A stretch of DNA of 64,000 nucleotides from Micromonospora sp. WMMA1947 (lineage in GTDB: Bacteria > Actinomycetota > Actinomycetes > Mycobacteriales > Micromonosporaceae), in the NCBI RefSeq assembly GCF_027497355.1, contig NZ_CP114909.1, positions 2,232,001 to 2,296,000 of the forward strand, written 5' to 3'. The translations under genes and the position numbers were made by a program. This document shows positions 33,501-44,100 of the stretch, one piece after another. Position 1 is the first letter of the stretch. Every line of letters begins with the position of its first letter. Below the pieces are notes generated by a model. That model worked only from the letters and a program-made list of their open reading frames with translations, had not been told where the DNA came from and did no database searches.

Positions 33501-34733
33501 ATGTACGCTCCCGCCCGCTCTGTGCCCCGTACCCTCCGCGCCGCCGTCGCCGGACCGCCCGCTGCCGCTCCCGGCCCGCGCCGCGCGGTGCTCGGCCGGC
33601 GCCTGGCCGCGCTCGCCGCGCTGTTCGCCGTCCTGTTCGTCGCCGGCTGCGGCGGCGACGCCGACGGGTCCGGTGGCGACCCCCGATGGCAGGCGGGACA
33701 GGGCGGTGGCGCGACCGGACCGGCCACCGGCGAGCAGCCCGCCGCGTCGGACCCGGCGAAGGAGCCGTCGATCTCGCTCACCGCGACCGGTGACGTGATC
33801 ATGGGCAACGCGCCGGACCGGCTGCCCCCGAACGGCGGCAAGGGCTTCTTCGACGACGTCAAGTCGGCGCTCAAGGGCGACCTGGTGATGGGCAACCTGG
33901 AGGAGCCGCTCACCGACGACACCGGCGCCGGCAAGTGCGGCCCGCAGCCGAAGAACTGCTACCAGTTCCGGGCACCGCCCGGCTATGCCGCGCACCTGCG
34001 CTCGGCCGGGTTCCAGCTGCTCAACCAGGCCAACAACCACGGCTACGACTACGGTCGCCAGGGCTACGAGAACACCCAGTCGGCGCTGGAGGCGCACGGG
34101 CTCAAGCACACCGGCGCGCCGGGCGAGATCACCGTGGTGGACGTCAAGGGCATCAAGGTCGCCGTCGTCGGCTTCTCGTCGTACCCCTGGTCGAACAGCC
34201 TGGTCGACCTGAACGCCGCCAAGCAGGTGATCGAGATGGCCAAGGAGCAGGCCCAGATCGTGGTGGTGCAGGTGCACATGGGCGCCGAGGGGTCGGACAA
34301 GACCCGGGTGAAGCCGGGCACCGAGATGTTCTTCGGCGAGAACCGCGGCGACCCGATCCGCTTCTCCCGCACCGTCATCGACGCGGGCGCCGACCTGGTC
34401 ATCGGGCACGGCCCGCACGTGTTGCGCGGGATGGAGTTCTACAAGGGGCGGCTGATCGCGTACAGCCTCGGCAACTTCGCCGGTGGCGGGAAGTCGCTGA
34501 ACAGCTCGGGCCGGCTCGGCTGGGGCGGGGTGCTCAAGGTGTCGCTCACCGCAGACGGGACGTTCGTCGGCGGCACGTTCACCTCCACCGTGATGAACGG
34601 CGTGGGCCGTCCGTCGGTGGACCGGCAGAACCGCGGCCTCGGGCTGGTCCGCGAGCTGAACCGGGCCGACTTCCCGGACACCGGCGCCAAACTCGACGGG
34701 ACCGGCAAGATCACCGCACCGGCGGGTGGCTGA
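33501..34733 (+). CDS. CapA-family lipoprotein (PgsA-like metallophosphatase fold)
   Basis: 410 residues. Signal peptide with an extended Arg-rich start and lipobox LFVAGCGG, so it is anchored outside the membrane. The CapA domain has [50 protein letters not shown] and [28 protein letters not shown], all conserved in CapA/PgsA proteins involved in poly-gamma-glutamate or capsule assembly. No capBC neighbours exist here, so the polymer role is uncertain. TAGCGT 8 nt before the ATG (33487-33492) fits a leaderless mRNA. Confidence 0.88.
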   Translation: MYAPARSVPRTLRAAVAGPPAAAPGPRRAVLGRRLAALAALFAVLFVAGCGGDADGSGGDPRWQAGQGGGATGPATGEQPAASDPAKEPSISLTATGDVIMGNAPDRLPPNGGKGFFDDVKSALKGDLVMGNLEEPLTDDTGAGKCGPQPKNCYQFRAPPGYAAHLRSAGFQLLNQANNHGYDYGRQGYENTQSALEAHGLKHTGAPGEITVVDVKGIKVAVVGFSSYPWSNSLVDLNAAKQVIEMAKEQAQIVVVQVHMGAEGSDKTRVKPGTEMFFGENRGDPIRFSRTVIDAGADLVIGHGPHVLRGMEFYKGRLIAYSLGNFAGGGKSLNSSGRLGWGGVLKVSLTADGTFVGGTFTSTVMNGVGRPSVDRQNRGLGLVRELNRADFPDTGAKLDGTGKITAPAGG

Positions 34734-34792
34734 GCGCACGGCCGCCGCGCCGAGCCGCCGGAGCGTCGGCCCCGCGACGTAGGCTGGCCGAC

Positions 34793-35572
34793 GTGACCAC
34801 GCGCTCCCCCGAGACCGACCTCGGTCGTACGCGCCGCGCCCGGCGCATCGGCCGGGTGCTGACCGAGACGCATCCTGACGCGCACTGTGAACTCGACCAC
34901 TCAGGCGCGCTGGAGCTGGCGGTGGCGACGATCCTGTCCGCCCAGTGCACCGACAAGAAGGTCAACGAGGTCACGCCGAAGCTGTTCGCCCGCTACCGCT
35001 CCGCCGCCGACTACGCGGGCGCGGACCGCGCCGAGCTGGAGGAGCTGATCCGGCCCACCGGGTTCTACCGCAACAAGACCAGCTCCCTGATCAACCTCGG
35101 GCGGGCGCTCTGCGAGCGGTACGACGGCGAGGTGCCCGGCCGGCTCGACGATCTGGTGACGCTGCCGGGGATCGGCCGCAAGACCGCCAACGTCATCCTC
35201 GGCAACGCCTTCGGTGTCCCCGGCATCACCGTCGACACCCACTTCCAGCGGCTGGTGCAGCGGTGGCAGCTCACCACCGAGACCGACCCGGTGAAGATCG
35301 AGCACGCGATCGGCGCGCTCTACCCGAAGCGCGACTGGACGATGCTGTCGCACCGGGTGATCTTCCACGGCCGCCGGGTCTGCCACGCCCGCAAGCCCGC
35401 CTGCGGCGCGTGCACGTTGGCGAAGCTCTGTCCCGCGTACGGCACCGGGCCGACCGAGCCGGCCGCCGCGGCCAAGCTGCTCAAGGGCCCCCGCGCCCGT
35501 GACCTGGCGGTGGCCGTCGGCCTCGACCCCGACCTGGTGCCGCAGCAGGCCGCCGCGGCGGACGTGCCGTGA
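34793..35572 (+). CDS. nth: Endonuclease III (DNA glycosylase/AP lyase)
   Basis: 259 residues. The helix-hairpin-helix [13 protein letters not shown] contains catalytic Lys130, and VDTHF has Asp148. A 4Fe-4S loop has Cys197, 204, 207 and 213 in C-x6-C-x2-C-x5-C. It excises oxidised pyrimidines and cleaves the abasic site. The GTG start lies 7 nt after TAGGCT (34780-34785), a leaderless arrangement. It is the first gene of the nth-TlpA-Nudix-marP block, in the order seen in M. tuberculosis (Rv3674c-Rv3671c); its stop overlaps the next start. Confidence 0.96.
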   Translation: MTTRSPETDLGRTRRARRIGRVLTETHPDAHCELDHSGALELAVATILSAQCTDKKVNEVTPKLFARYRSAADYAGADRAELEELIRPTGFYRNKTSSLINLGRALCERYDGEVPGRLDDLVTLPGIGRKTANVILGNAFGVPGITVDTHFQRLVQRWQLTTETDPVKIEHAIGALYPKRDWTMLSHRVIFHGRRVCHARKPACGACTLAKLCPAYGTGPTEPAAAAKLLKGPRARDLAVAVGLDPDLVPQQAAAADVP

Positions 35573-36174
35573 TGCGCCGGTTCGCCTACCTGCTCGTCCC
35601 GCTGCTGCTGGCGGCGGCGGGCTGCACCGCCACCACCGAGGAACCGGAACGTCCGGCGCCGGCAACCCGGGCCGAGCGTCCTTCGCCGTTCGCCGACTGC
35701 GCCCCGCTGACCGTCGCGCCCGCCGCCGCGTCCCCGGCGCCCACCGGGAAGGCCGAGGGCCGGCTGCCCGATCTGACACTGAACTGCTTCACCGGTGGGG
35801 CGCCGGTGAACCTGCGCGACGTCAAGGGCCCGGCGGTGATCAACGTGTGGGCCTCCTGGTGCCCGCCGTGCCGCAAGGAGCTGCCCGCCTTCCAGCGGCT
35901 CAGCGAGCGGGCCGACGGCCGGTTCCAGGTGATCGGCGTGAACAGCCGCGACAGCCGCGGCGGCGCGCAGTCCATCGGCGAGGACTACGGCGTCGACTTC
36001 CCGATGCTGCTCGACCAGGGTGACGCGTTCCAGCGCGCGCTGGAACGCAACGCGTTCCCGCTCACCGTGCTCGTCGACGCCGACGGGCGGATCCGGCACA
36101 CCGACGCGACCGGCGCGCTCGACGACGCCCGCCTCGCCGCGCTTCTCGAGCGCCACCTCGGGGTGCGGGTATGA
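35572..36174 (+). CDS. TlpA-like thioredoxin-fold lipoprotein
   Basis: 200 residues. Signal with lipobox LLLAAAGCTA, Pro-rich linker, then a thioredoxin-like domain with redox motif WASWCPPCRKELP and the cis-Pro region AFPLTVLVDADGRI. Probably reduces or exchanges disulfides of exported proteins, possibly including the neighbour MarP, which carries a Cys pair; that link is inference. The ATG overlaps the nth stop (TGATG). A GTG one codon earlier is an alternative start. Corresponds to Rv3673c. Confidence 0.92.
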   Translation: MRRFAYLLVPLLLAAAGCTATTEEPERPAPATRAERPSPFADCAPLTVAPAAASPAPTGKAEGRLPDLTLNCFTGGAPVNLRDVKGPAVINVWASWCPPCRKELPAFQRLSERADGRFQVIGVNSRDSRGGAQSIGEDYGVDFPMLLDQGDAFQRALERNAFPLTVLVDADGRIRHTDATGALDDARLAALLERHLGVRV

Positions 36175-36866
36175 CCCGACGGCCGCCGCCGGGGTGGTTC
36201 GACCCGCTGCTGGGCCGGCTCGGCACCGCGCGGGCGGAGGACTTCACCCGCATCGTCACGCCGGAAAGCGGCGGCCGGGAGAGCGCTGTGCTGGTGCTGC
36301 TCGGCGAGGAGCCCGGCGCGGGGCCGGACGTACTCGTCCTCCAGCGCGCCGCGACGCTGCGCAACCACGCCGGTCAGCCGGCCTTCCCGGGCGGTGCGGC
36401 CGACCCGGAGGACGCCGACGCCCGCGCCACCGCGCTGCGCGAGGCGAACGAGGAGGTCGGTCTCGACCCCGGCAGCGTCACGGTGCTGGCCGAGCTGCCC
36501 CGGCTCTGGATCCCGGTCAGCGACTTCGTGGTCACCCCGGTCCTCGCCTGGTGGCACGACCCGCACCCGGTGCACCCGCGCGAGCCGGCCGAGGTCGCCC
36601 ACGTGGCCCGGCTGCCGGTCACCGAGCTGGTCGACCCGGACAACCGCATGCGGGTCCGCCACCCGAGCGGCTGGATCGGCCCGGCCTTCTCGGTGCGCGG
36701 CATGCTCGTCTGGGGTTTCACCGCGGGCGTGATCGACCGGCTGCTGGAGATGGGCGGCTGGTCCCGGCCCTGGCCGCACTCGCGTGTGGTGGACCTGCCG
36801 CCGGTCGGCGCCACGCCCGCGCCGTCGGCGGGCACCGAGGCCGCCGACGAGAGCCCGGTGCGGTGA
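36171..36866 (+). CDS. Nudix hydrolase, CoA-pyrophosphatase type
   Basis: 231 residues. Nudix box G-x5-E-x7-R-E-x2-E-E-x-G matched at GGAADPEDADARATALREAN followed by EEVGL. The upstream LRNHAGQPAFPGG is the NuCoA-like extension seen in CoA/ADP-ribose pyrophosphatases. It hydrolyses nucleoside diphosphate derivatives in the cytosol; the exact substrate is unproven. ATGA overlap with the TlpA gene. Corresponds to Rv3672c. Confidence 0.9.
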   Translation: MTRRPPPGWFDPLLGRLGTARAEDFTRIVTPESGGRESAVLVLLGEEPGAGPDVLVLQRAATLRNHAGQPAFPGGAADPEDADARATALREANEEVGLDPGSVTVLAELPRLWIPVSDFVVTPVLAWWHDPHPVHPREPAEVAHVARLPVTELVDPDNRMRVRHPSGWIGPAFSVRGMLVWGFTAGVIDRLLEMGGWSRPWPHSRVVDLPPVGATPAPSAGTEAADESPVR

Positions 36867-36942
36867 TCACCCGTACGCATCCTCGGGTCACGTTCAGCGA
36901 GCGCTGAGCCGAGCACGGGCCCGGTGCCCGTACCCTTGGGGC

Positions 36943-38121
36943 GTGTCCGCCGTGGATCTCGTCCTTCTCCTGCTCATGCTCGTGTTCGCGATCAGCGGAT
37001 ACCGCCAGGGTTTCGTCATCGGGGCCCTGTCGTTCTCCGGCTTCTTCCTCGGAGCGCTGCTCGGCCTCCAGGTCGGGCCGCTGATCGCGCAGCAGTTCGC
37101 GGCGAGCGGCACACGCGTACTGATCTCCCTGGTGGCGATCTTCGGGCTGGCGGTGCTGGGGCAGGCGCTGGCCGGGTGGCTCGGCTCCAACCTGCGGGCC
37201 GCCATCACCGGTCCGGCCGGCCGGAAGATCGACGACGTCGGCGGCGCGTTCATCTCGGTCGTCGCGGTCATGCTCGTGGCGTGGCTGGTCGCCGTGCCGC
37301 TCGGCTCCTCCTCGGTGCCGTGGCTGGCGTCCTCGGTGCGCAACAGCGCGCTGCTCACCGTCGTCGACCAGGTGCTGCCGGACAAGGCGCAGGACCTGTC
37401 CACCGCGCTGCGCGACACGGTCGACACCAACGGCTTCCCGGACGTGTTCGGCGACCTCGCGCCGACCCGGGCCCGGCAGGTCGCACCGCCCGACCCGGCG
37501 CTGGCCAACTCCCAGGTGGTGCAGAACAGCAGGCGGTCGGTGGTGAAGGTGCTCGGCTCCGCGCCGAGCTGCTCGCGCCGCATCGAGGGCTCCGGCTTCG
37601 TGTACGCCGACGACCGGGTGATGACGAACGCGCACGTGGTGGCCGGCACCCGCTCGGTGGCGGTGGAGTTGCGCGGTGAGCGGTACGACGGCGAGGTCGT
37701 CGTCTACGACCCGGACCGGGATCTGGCGGTGCTCCACGTACCGGGGCTGCCCGGGCCGTCGCTGCGCTTCGCCGCCGGACCGGCCGCCACCGGCGCCGAC
37801 GCGATCGTGCTCGGCTTCCCGCTCGACGGCCCGTACGACGCCCGCCCGGCCCGGATCCGGGACGTCGACCGGATCACCGGCCCGGACATCTACTCGGCCG
37901 GTGACGTCAACCGGGAGATCTACACGATCCGGGCGCTGGTACGCAGCGGCAACTCCGGCGGCCCACTGATCTCCTCGAACGGTCTGGTGCTCGGTGTGAT
38001 CTTCGCGGCGGCGGCGGACGACCCGAACACCGGCTTCGCGGTGACCGCGGCCGAGGCGCGACCGGTGGCGCTGGCGGGCGCGGAGCGTACCCGGGGAGTG
38101 GCGACCGGCGACTGCACCTGA
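36943..38121 (+). CDS. marP: Membrane serine protease MarP
   Basis: 392 residues. The N-terminal CvpA-like part has four membrane helices (about 4-20, 25-47, 57-80, 101-121). A chymotrypsin-like protease follows, with His231 in NAHVVAG, Asp260 in DRDLAVL and Ser338 in GNSGGP. Cys210 and Cys391 occupy the positions of the stabilising disulfide known in mycobacterial MarP. It acts in the periplasm, where MarP is needed for acid and oxidative stress resistance and activates a peptidoglycan hydrolase. TACCCT 6 nt before GTG supports the start. Confidence 0.95.
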   Translation: MSAVDLVLLLLMLVFAISGYRQGFVIGALSFSGFFLGALLGLQVGPLIAQQFAASGTRVLISLVAIFGLAVLGQALAGWLGSNLRAAITGPAGRKIDDVGGAFISVVAVMLVAWLVAVPLGSSSVPWLASSVRNSALLTVVDQVLPDKAQDLSTALRDTVDTNGFPDVFGDLAPTRARQVAPPDPALANSQVVQNSRRSVVKVLGSAPSCSRRIEGSGFVYADDRVMTNAHVVAGTRSVAVELRGERYDGEVVVYDPDRDLAVLHVPGLPGPSLRFAAGPAATGADAIVLGFPLDGPYDARPARIRDVDRITGPDIYSAGDVNREIYTIRALVRSGNSGGPLISSNGLVLGVIFAAAADDPNTGFAVTAAEARPVALAGAERTRGVATGDCT

Positions 38122-38136
38122 GCCGGCCGGCGGCGC

Positions 38137-38862
38137 TCAGCCACCCGCCGGTGCTCCCGCCGGTGCGGCCTCGTCGCCGGAGCGGGACAGCGGCAGCCGG
38201 GCTCGGCCCCACGTGAGCGTGCGGTCGAGGACCGCCCGCGCCATGATCGCCACGCAGGCGCCGCCGTTGAGGAACGAGGCGACCACGTCGCTGGGGTGGT
38301 GCATGCCCCGGTACATCCGGGTGAGCGCCACGCCGATCGGCACCAGCACCAGCAGCGTCCACCAGCCGACCTTGGCCGGGGTGCTGCGCGCCCGCAGCGC
38401 CAGCAGCACCGCGAGACCGACGTAGAGCGCGGTGGCCGCCGAGGTGTGCCCGGACGGGAAGCTGGACGTGGGCGGGGAGGCGTCCATGTGCGCGACGGCC
38501 GGGCGGTTCCGGTCGATGACCATCGTGGTGAACAGGAAGATCAGCGCCTGCGCGGTCACCGCCGCGCACAGGAACAGCGGCTCCCGCCAGCGGTGCAGCA
38601 CCAGCCGCAGCACCAGCGCCGCCAGCACCGTCACCACGACGATCATCTGGGTGCTGGCGAGCGTGCTGAACACCAGCGAGACGTCGTTCCAGCCCGGCGT
38701 CCGGTCACCGGCCAGCTCCCGGTTGACCGTGTCCTCCACGGTGAACGGCCAGGTGCGGGCCAGCACCCGCGTCACCAGCAGGCCCAGGCCCACCATCAGT
38801 GCGAAGAGCACGGCCAGCGGCAGCAGGACACGCCGGGTGACTCGGATCACGACATCGGACAT
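38137..38862 (-). CDS. PAP2-family phosphatase (1)
   Basis: 241 residues with about six membrane helices. Phosphatase motifs are split as usual: DRNRPAVAHMD (C1, slightly divergent from K-x6-R-P), SSFPSGHTSA (C2) and RMYRGMHHPSDV (C3). It dephosphorylates lipid phosphates such as undecaprenyl-PP or phosphatidic acid on the outer face of the membrane. It is paired with a second PAP2 gene 30 bp upstream, likely one transcription unit; the two differ enough to be functionally separate. Confidence 0.9.
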   Translation of the reverse strand: MSDVVIRVTRRVLLPLAVLFALMVGLGLLVTRVLARTWPFTVEDTVNRELAGDRTPGWNDVSLVFSTLASTQMIVVVTVLAALVLRLVLHRWREPLFLCAAVTAQALIFLFTTMVIDRNRPAVAHMDASPPTSSFPSGHTSAATALYVGLAVLLALRARSTPAKVGWWTLLVLVPIGVALTRMYRGMHHPSDVVASFLNGGACVAIMARAVLDRTLTWGRARLPLSRSGDEAAPAGAPAGG

Positions 38863-38892
38863 GAGCTCGCCTGTACCCCGGCGCGGGTCCGG

Positions 38893-39687
38893 CTACGCCC
38901 GGTCGCCCTCCGGCCGCTGGTCGGCCAGCTCCGGCTCGACCCCCTCGCGGAGCGGACGGGCGGAGGACCGCCCGGATCCGCCGCGCCAGGTGGCGAACGC
39001 GGCCGCTGTCGCGGCCACCACGGCGGCCCCGAGCACCCAGCCGCCCACCACGTCGCTCGTCCAGTGCACGCCCAGCGCGATCCGGCTGAGCCCGGTCACC
39101 ACGGTGACCAGCAGCGCCGCCGTCCAGAGCGCGACCCGGCCCCGGCGGCTGTCCCGGACGAACGGCAGGAACACCAGCAGCAGCACACCCGCCGCCAGCG
39201 TGGCGTTGAGCGCGTGACCGGACGGGAAGGAGTAGCCGGCGGCCCGGGCCACCGGGTCCAGCAGATCCGGCCGGTCCCGCCCCACGAGCAGCTTGAGCAG
39301 CGCGCCGAGAAGCCCGCCGGCGACCATGGTGACGACCACCCAGATCCCCAGCCGGGGCGCGCCGCGCCGGACCAGCCAGACCACCAGCACGACCGCTGCC
39401 ACCCGCAGCGGGCCGGGCCCGAACACGTGCGTCCAGACCGTCATCACACCGACCCAGGCGGGATGGTCCTGCGCGTACCCGTGGAACGCGTCGGCGATCG
39501 AGGCGTCCAGCCGCAGCAGGGGCGGCCAGGCGCCGAGCACCAGCAGCGCGATCAGGGCGAACGGCACCAGCACCAGGAACGCCGCGACAACGGTCAGGGT
39601 GAGCCGCAGGCCCAGCGAGTGATCGCGGTCGAGGCGGCGGCTCCGCCACGACCGGTGCGCGACAGTCGCCCCGGTGGTGGTGTCCAT
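38893..39687 (-). CDS. PAP2-family phosphatase (2)
   Basis: 264 residues. It has a cytosolic N-terminus with basic residues, then six helices. Motifs: KLLVGRDRPDLL (C1), YSFPSGHALN (C2) and SRIALGVHWTSDV (C3), the canonical pattern. Probably a lipid pyrophosphatase acting in cell-wall lipid carrier recycling. ATG 39687 follows AGGGGAAG; a GTG at 39705 is possible. A charged tail of about 30 residues follows the last helix. Confidence 0.9.
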   Translation of the reverse strand: MDTTTGATVAHRSWRSRRLDRDHSLGLRLTLTVVAAFLVLVPFALIALLVLGAWPPLLRLDASIADAFHGYAQDHPAWVGVMTVWTHVFGPGPLRVAAVVLVVWLVRRGAPRLGIWVVVTMVAGGLLGALLKLLVGRDRPDLLDPVARAAGYSFPSGHALNATLAAGVLLLVFLPFVRDSRRGRVALWTAALLVTVVTGLSRIALGVHWTSDVVGGWVLGAAVVAATAAAFATWRGGSGRSSARPLREGVEPELADQRPEGDRA

Positions 39688-39727
39688 GGAGCTTCCCCTA
39701 CCCACCGGAGGGCAGGATCAGACCGGT

Positions 39728-41080
39728 TCAGCGACGGGCCTGCCGGAACCGGCGAACCATCAACGCGGTGCCGGTGACGAGCGCGACGAACAGGGCCAGG
39801 CCGGTCCAGAGCCGCTCCGGGGCGGAGGCGTCCGTCTGCCCGGCCGGCCGGGCGGTCCAGCCGTCCGAGGAATGCCCGAGCGGGTCGCCGCCCCGCCCCG
39901 CCGCGGCGGCCCGGGTGTCCCGCCCGTCGCCGGGTGCCGGCCCGAAGCCCACCACGCCCGGGGAGGCATTGTCGTCGAGCGGGTTGTGGCCCACCGCCGG
40001 CACATCGCCGGTGAGCGCGGCCACCGGGTCGACCAGGCCGTAGCCGAACCGGTCGTCACGGCCGGTCGGGCCCAGATCCCGGGCGGTAATGATCAGTCGG
40101 TTCACCACGTCCCCGGCCGGCATCTTCGGATACCGCGCGCGGACCAGGGCCGCGGTCGCGGCGACGAGCGGCGCGGCGAAGCTCGTGCCCTGCACCCGCC
40201 AGTAGCCTCCCGGCCGGGCGCCGTAGAGCCCGGTGGCCGGAGCGCTGAGCACCGTCTCGTGACCCGTGATCGAGCCGGACCAGAGGTTCTCGCTGGTCCG
40301 CTCCAGCCCGGCGACCGCCAGCACACCCGGCTCGCGGGCCGGGTACCAGACCTCGGTGGTCGTCGAGGTGGCCAGGTTGCCGGTGCAGGCGACCACCACC
40401 ACGTCCCGGGCGAACGCGTAGTCGAGCGCCGCGGCCAGGGACGGGTTGTCGCTGCTGCCGCCGAGCGACAGGTTGACCACGCGGGCACCGTTGTCGACCG
40501 CCCAGCGCACCGCCTTCGCGATGATCAGCGCGTCGTCGTAGCGGTTCTCGGCGTCGAGGACCCGGACCGGCAGGATCTTGGCGTCCGGCGCGAGCCCCAC
40601 CACGCCCCGGTCGTCGTCGTTGCGCCCGGCGATCAACCCGGCGACGGTGGTGCCGTGCCCCACCGGGTCCGGGCCGTCCGAGCCGTCCGGCGTCACCAGG
40701 TCCAGGCCCGGAAGCACCTGGCCGACGAGGTCGGGGTGGGTGCCGTCCACACCGGAGTCGATCACCGCGACCACCACGCCGCGCCCGGTCGAGGTGCGCC
40801 ACGCGGTCTTCGCCCGCAACTCCTCCAGTTGCCACTGCTCGTCGCGTACCTGACCGGTGCGCGGCAGAAGGTCGGGGGCCACCCAGGGACGCGCCACTGT
40901 GGCCGGGGCGGCGGGCGCGGCGTGTGCGGGCGGCGCCAACGGACCGGCCACGGTGACGAGTGCCGACACGGCGGCCAGCAGCGCGCGTCCGGCGAGACGC
41001 CGGGGCGGCCCTCCGGGCGGTCCCTGCCGATCCCCTGTCACATTCCCCAGCCGTTCGGTCGCGTCAGACACATGCTGCAC
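39728..41080 (-). CDS. mycP: Mycosin, subtilisin-like protease of the ESX system
   Basis: 450 residues. A signal peptide (about 28-54) is followed by a subtilisin domain with catalytic Asp in VVAVIDSGVDGTHP, His in GHGTTVAGLIAG and Ser in GTSFAAP; the oxyanion Asn region is CTGNLATS. A C-terminal membrane helix (LWTGLALFVALVTGTAL) anchors it outward. This plan is that of MycP, the T7SS core protease that stabilises the secretion complex and clips substrates. It lies just downstream of eccC. The start is uncertain: GTG 41080 has no good Shine-Dalgarno, and TAATCT close upstream may favour GTG 41071. Confidence 0.92.
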   Translation of the reverse strand: MQHVSDATERLGNVTGDRQGPPGGPPRRLAGRALLAAVSALVTVAGPLAPPAHAAPAAPATVARPWVAPDLLPRTGQVRDEQWQLEELRAKTAWRTSTGRGVVVAVIDSGVDGTHPDLVGQVLPGLDLVTPDGSDGPDPVGHGTTVAGLIAGRNDDDRGVVGLAPDAKILPVRVLDAENRYDDALIIAKAVRWAVDNGARVVNLSLGGSSDNPSLAAALDYAFARDVVVVACTGNLATSTTTEVWYPAREPGVLAVAGLERTSENLWSGSITGHETVLSAPATGLYGARPGGYWRVQGTSFAAPLVAATAALVRARYPKMPAGDVVNRLIITARDLGPTGRDDRFGYGLVDPVAALTGDVPAVGHNPLDDNASPGVVGFGPAPGDGRDTRAAAAGRGGDPLGHSSDGWTARPAGQTDASAPERLWTGLALFVALVTGTALMVRRFRQARR

Positions 41081-41129
41081 GGAGATTACCGGTTGTCCCG
41101 ACCGTCACGGGGCAACTCCGCGAGGCGGA

Positions 41130-44100
41130 TCACCCGGGCGGGAGATGCGCCAGCTGCACCAGGCGCACCCCCTCCCGGCGCGTCACCAGACGCGCCCGGC
41201 CCGGGGGCAGCGGCCCGGCCTTCACCTGACCGACGAGCGCGCCCTCCTCCGGACCGCCCGACATCACCAGGCCGGCGGTGGACAGCTCGCGCAGTCGTTG
41301 CACGACCGGCTCGTACGCGGTCCGCCCGGCACCGCCGGTCCGCCGTGCCAGCACCAGGTGCAGCCCGACGTCCCGCGCGTGCGGAAGGTGCTCCTCCAGC
41401 GCCCGCAACGGGTTCGTCGGCCCGCCCGCCACCAGGTCGTAGTCGTCCACGAGCACGAACAGCTCCGGTCCCTTCCACCACGACCTGCTGCGCAGCTGCG
41501 CCGGGGTCACCTCCGGCCCCGGCTGCCGCCCCTGGAGGTAGCCGGCGGCCGACTCGATCAGCTCGGCGGTGTGCGGTGCGGCAGTGCCGTACCCGATCAG
41601 GTGCGGGGTCTCGATCACGCCCATCAGGCTGCGCCGGTAGTCGACGAGCATCACCCGGGCCTGCTCCGGCGTGAACCGGTTGACGATCGAGGTGGCGAGT
41701 GCGCGCAGGAACGACGACTTGCCGCACTCGGCGTCGCCGAAGACCAGGAAGTTCGGCTCGGTGGCGAAGTCCAGCACCACCTGGGACAGGTCCGCCTCGG
41801 CGACGCCGATCGGGAACGCCAGCCCGCTCGTCGCGTGCTGGTCCAGTTCGGCGTACGGCAGCACCGGTGGGAGCAGCCGCACCCGGGGTGCCGGCGGGCC
41901 GGTCCACGCGCCCGCGACCGCCTTGACCAGATCGGTGGTCTCCGCGCCCAGCGCCTCGACGCGGGGTTCGGCGGTGAGGAAGTGCAGTCCGCCCGCGGTG
42001 ATGCCCCGGCCCGGACGCTCCTCCGGTACCGTCGCCGCCAGCGCGCGCTTGACCACCACCGAGTCGGCCGGGTCACCCAGGCGCAACTCCAGGCGGGAGC
42101 CGAACAGGTCGCGGATCGCCGGGCGGAAGTCCGACCAGCGCAGCGCGGTCGCCACCACGTGCACCCCGTACGCCAGACCCCGGGTGGCGAGCTCGGTGAC
42201 CAGCGGTTCCAGGTCCTCGTATTCACCCCGCAGCGTGTTCCAGCCGTCCACCACGAGGAACACGTCCCCGAACGGGTCGGGTGCGCCCGCCGCCCGCCGT
42301 CGTCGCCACGCGGCCATCGACTCCACACCGGCCTCGGCGAAACGCCGCTCCCGCTCGGCCAGCAGCCCGGCGACCTCGCCGACGGTACGGCGCACGGCGG
42401 TGCCGTCGGTCCGTCCGCTGACCCCGCCCACGTGCGGCAGGTCGCGCAGCGTGCCGAGCGTCCCGCTGCCGAAGTCGAGGCAGTAGACCTGCACCTCGGC
42501 CGGGGTGTGGGTGAGCGCGAGCGCGCAGACCAGCGTGCGCAGCAGGCTGGACCGGCCGCTGCGGGTGGTACCGACCACCGCGACGTGCCCGGCCGCGCCG
42601 TCCAGCGCCAGCCAGAGCAGGTCGCGCCGCTGCTCGAACGGCTTGTCCACCACTGCCACCGGCACCTGCAGCGACCCGTGCAGCTCCGGATTGGCCACCG
42701 TCAGCCCGCGTACCGGGTCGGTGCCGACCGGGCCGAGCAGCTCGTCCAGGGCGGGGGAGGCGTCCAGCGGCGGCAGCCACACCTGGTGGGCGGGCGGGCC
42801 CTGCCCGGCCAGCCGGTCCACGAGCAGGTCGAGCAGCGTCTCCCCGTTGTCGTCCTCGGCCGGCGGGGCGACCGGCGTCGGCGGCTCCGGCACCGGGACC
42901 AGGTGGGTGGAGAACGCGAGCACGCGTGCCTCCCCGGTGCCGGACGCGCCCGCCGCGCCGCCGCGGCGGCGGACCGCGCCGGAGACGTACGCGGCCTTGA
43001 ACCGGACCAGCGGGTCGGTGCCCGAGCGCAGGTAGCCGTGCCCCGGGCTGCGCGGCAGTTCGTGCGCGTCCGGCACGCCCAGCACCGTCCGGGACTCCAG
43101 CGCCGAGAACGTCCGCAACCCGATCCGGTACGACAGGTGCGTGTCCAGCCCGCGCAGCCGCCCCTCCTCCAGCCGCTGGCTCGCCAGCAGCAGGTGCACC
43201 CCGAGCGACCGGCCCAGCCGGCCGATCTGCACGAACAGGTCGATGAAGTCGGGCTTGGCGGACAGCAGCTCGGAGAACTCGTCGCAGATCAGCAGCAGCG
43301 ACGGCAGCGGGGCCAGCGGCGAGCCGGCCGCCCGGGCCCGCTCGTAGTCGCGCACGCTCGCGAAGTTGCCCGCCCGGCGCAGCAACTCCTGCCGGCGCAT
43401 CAGCTCGCCGTTTATCGCGTCCACCATCCGGTCCACCAGCGGCAACGCGTCGGCCAGGTTGGTGATCACGGCGGCGGTGTGCGGCAGCCGCTCGAACGGC
43501 GCGAACGTGGCGCCGCCCTTGAAGTCGACGAGCACGAAGTTGAGCTGCTCCGAGCTGTGCGTGGCGGCCAGCCCGAGCACGAGCGTGCGCAGCAGCTCCG
43601 ACTTGCCCGAGCCGGTCGCGCCGATCAGCAGGCCGTGCGGGCCCATGCCGTCCTGCGCCGACTCCTTCAGGTCGAGGTCGATCGCCCCGCCGTCGGCGCC
43701 CACCCCGATCGGCACCCGCAGCCGGTCCCGCGCGGCCCGGGGCGCCCAGCCCTGCTCGGCGGTGAAGCTCTCCGGGTCGCCGAGACCGAGCAGCTCGGGC
43801 AGGCCCAGCTCGGCGCCGGGCACCGCGTCCGGTCCGCGTACCGTGCCGGCCAGCCGCAGCGGCGCGAGCCGCCGGGCCACCGCCTCGGCGTCGGCGGGCG
43901 CCAGCGCGTCGGCGGCGCCCACCTCGGCGTGCCCCTGGACGGAGTGCGAGTGCAGCCTGCCGTCGACGAGGTCGAGCAGGAGCGCGTACCGGTCGAGCAG
44001 CCGGGGCGGCGGGGTGTCCAGGTCGAGCACGGTGACCGCGTCGATGCCGCCGTCACCCGCCAGGTCGGTCGCGCCGGCCAGGTCGCCGCCGTCGAGCACC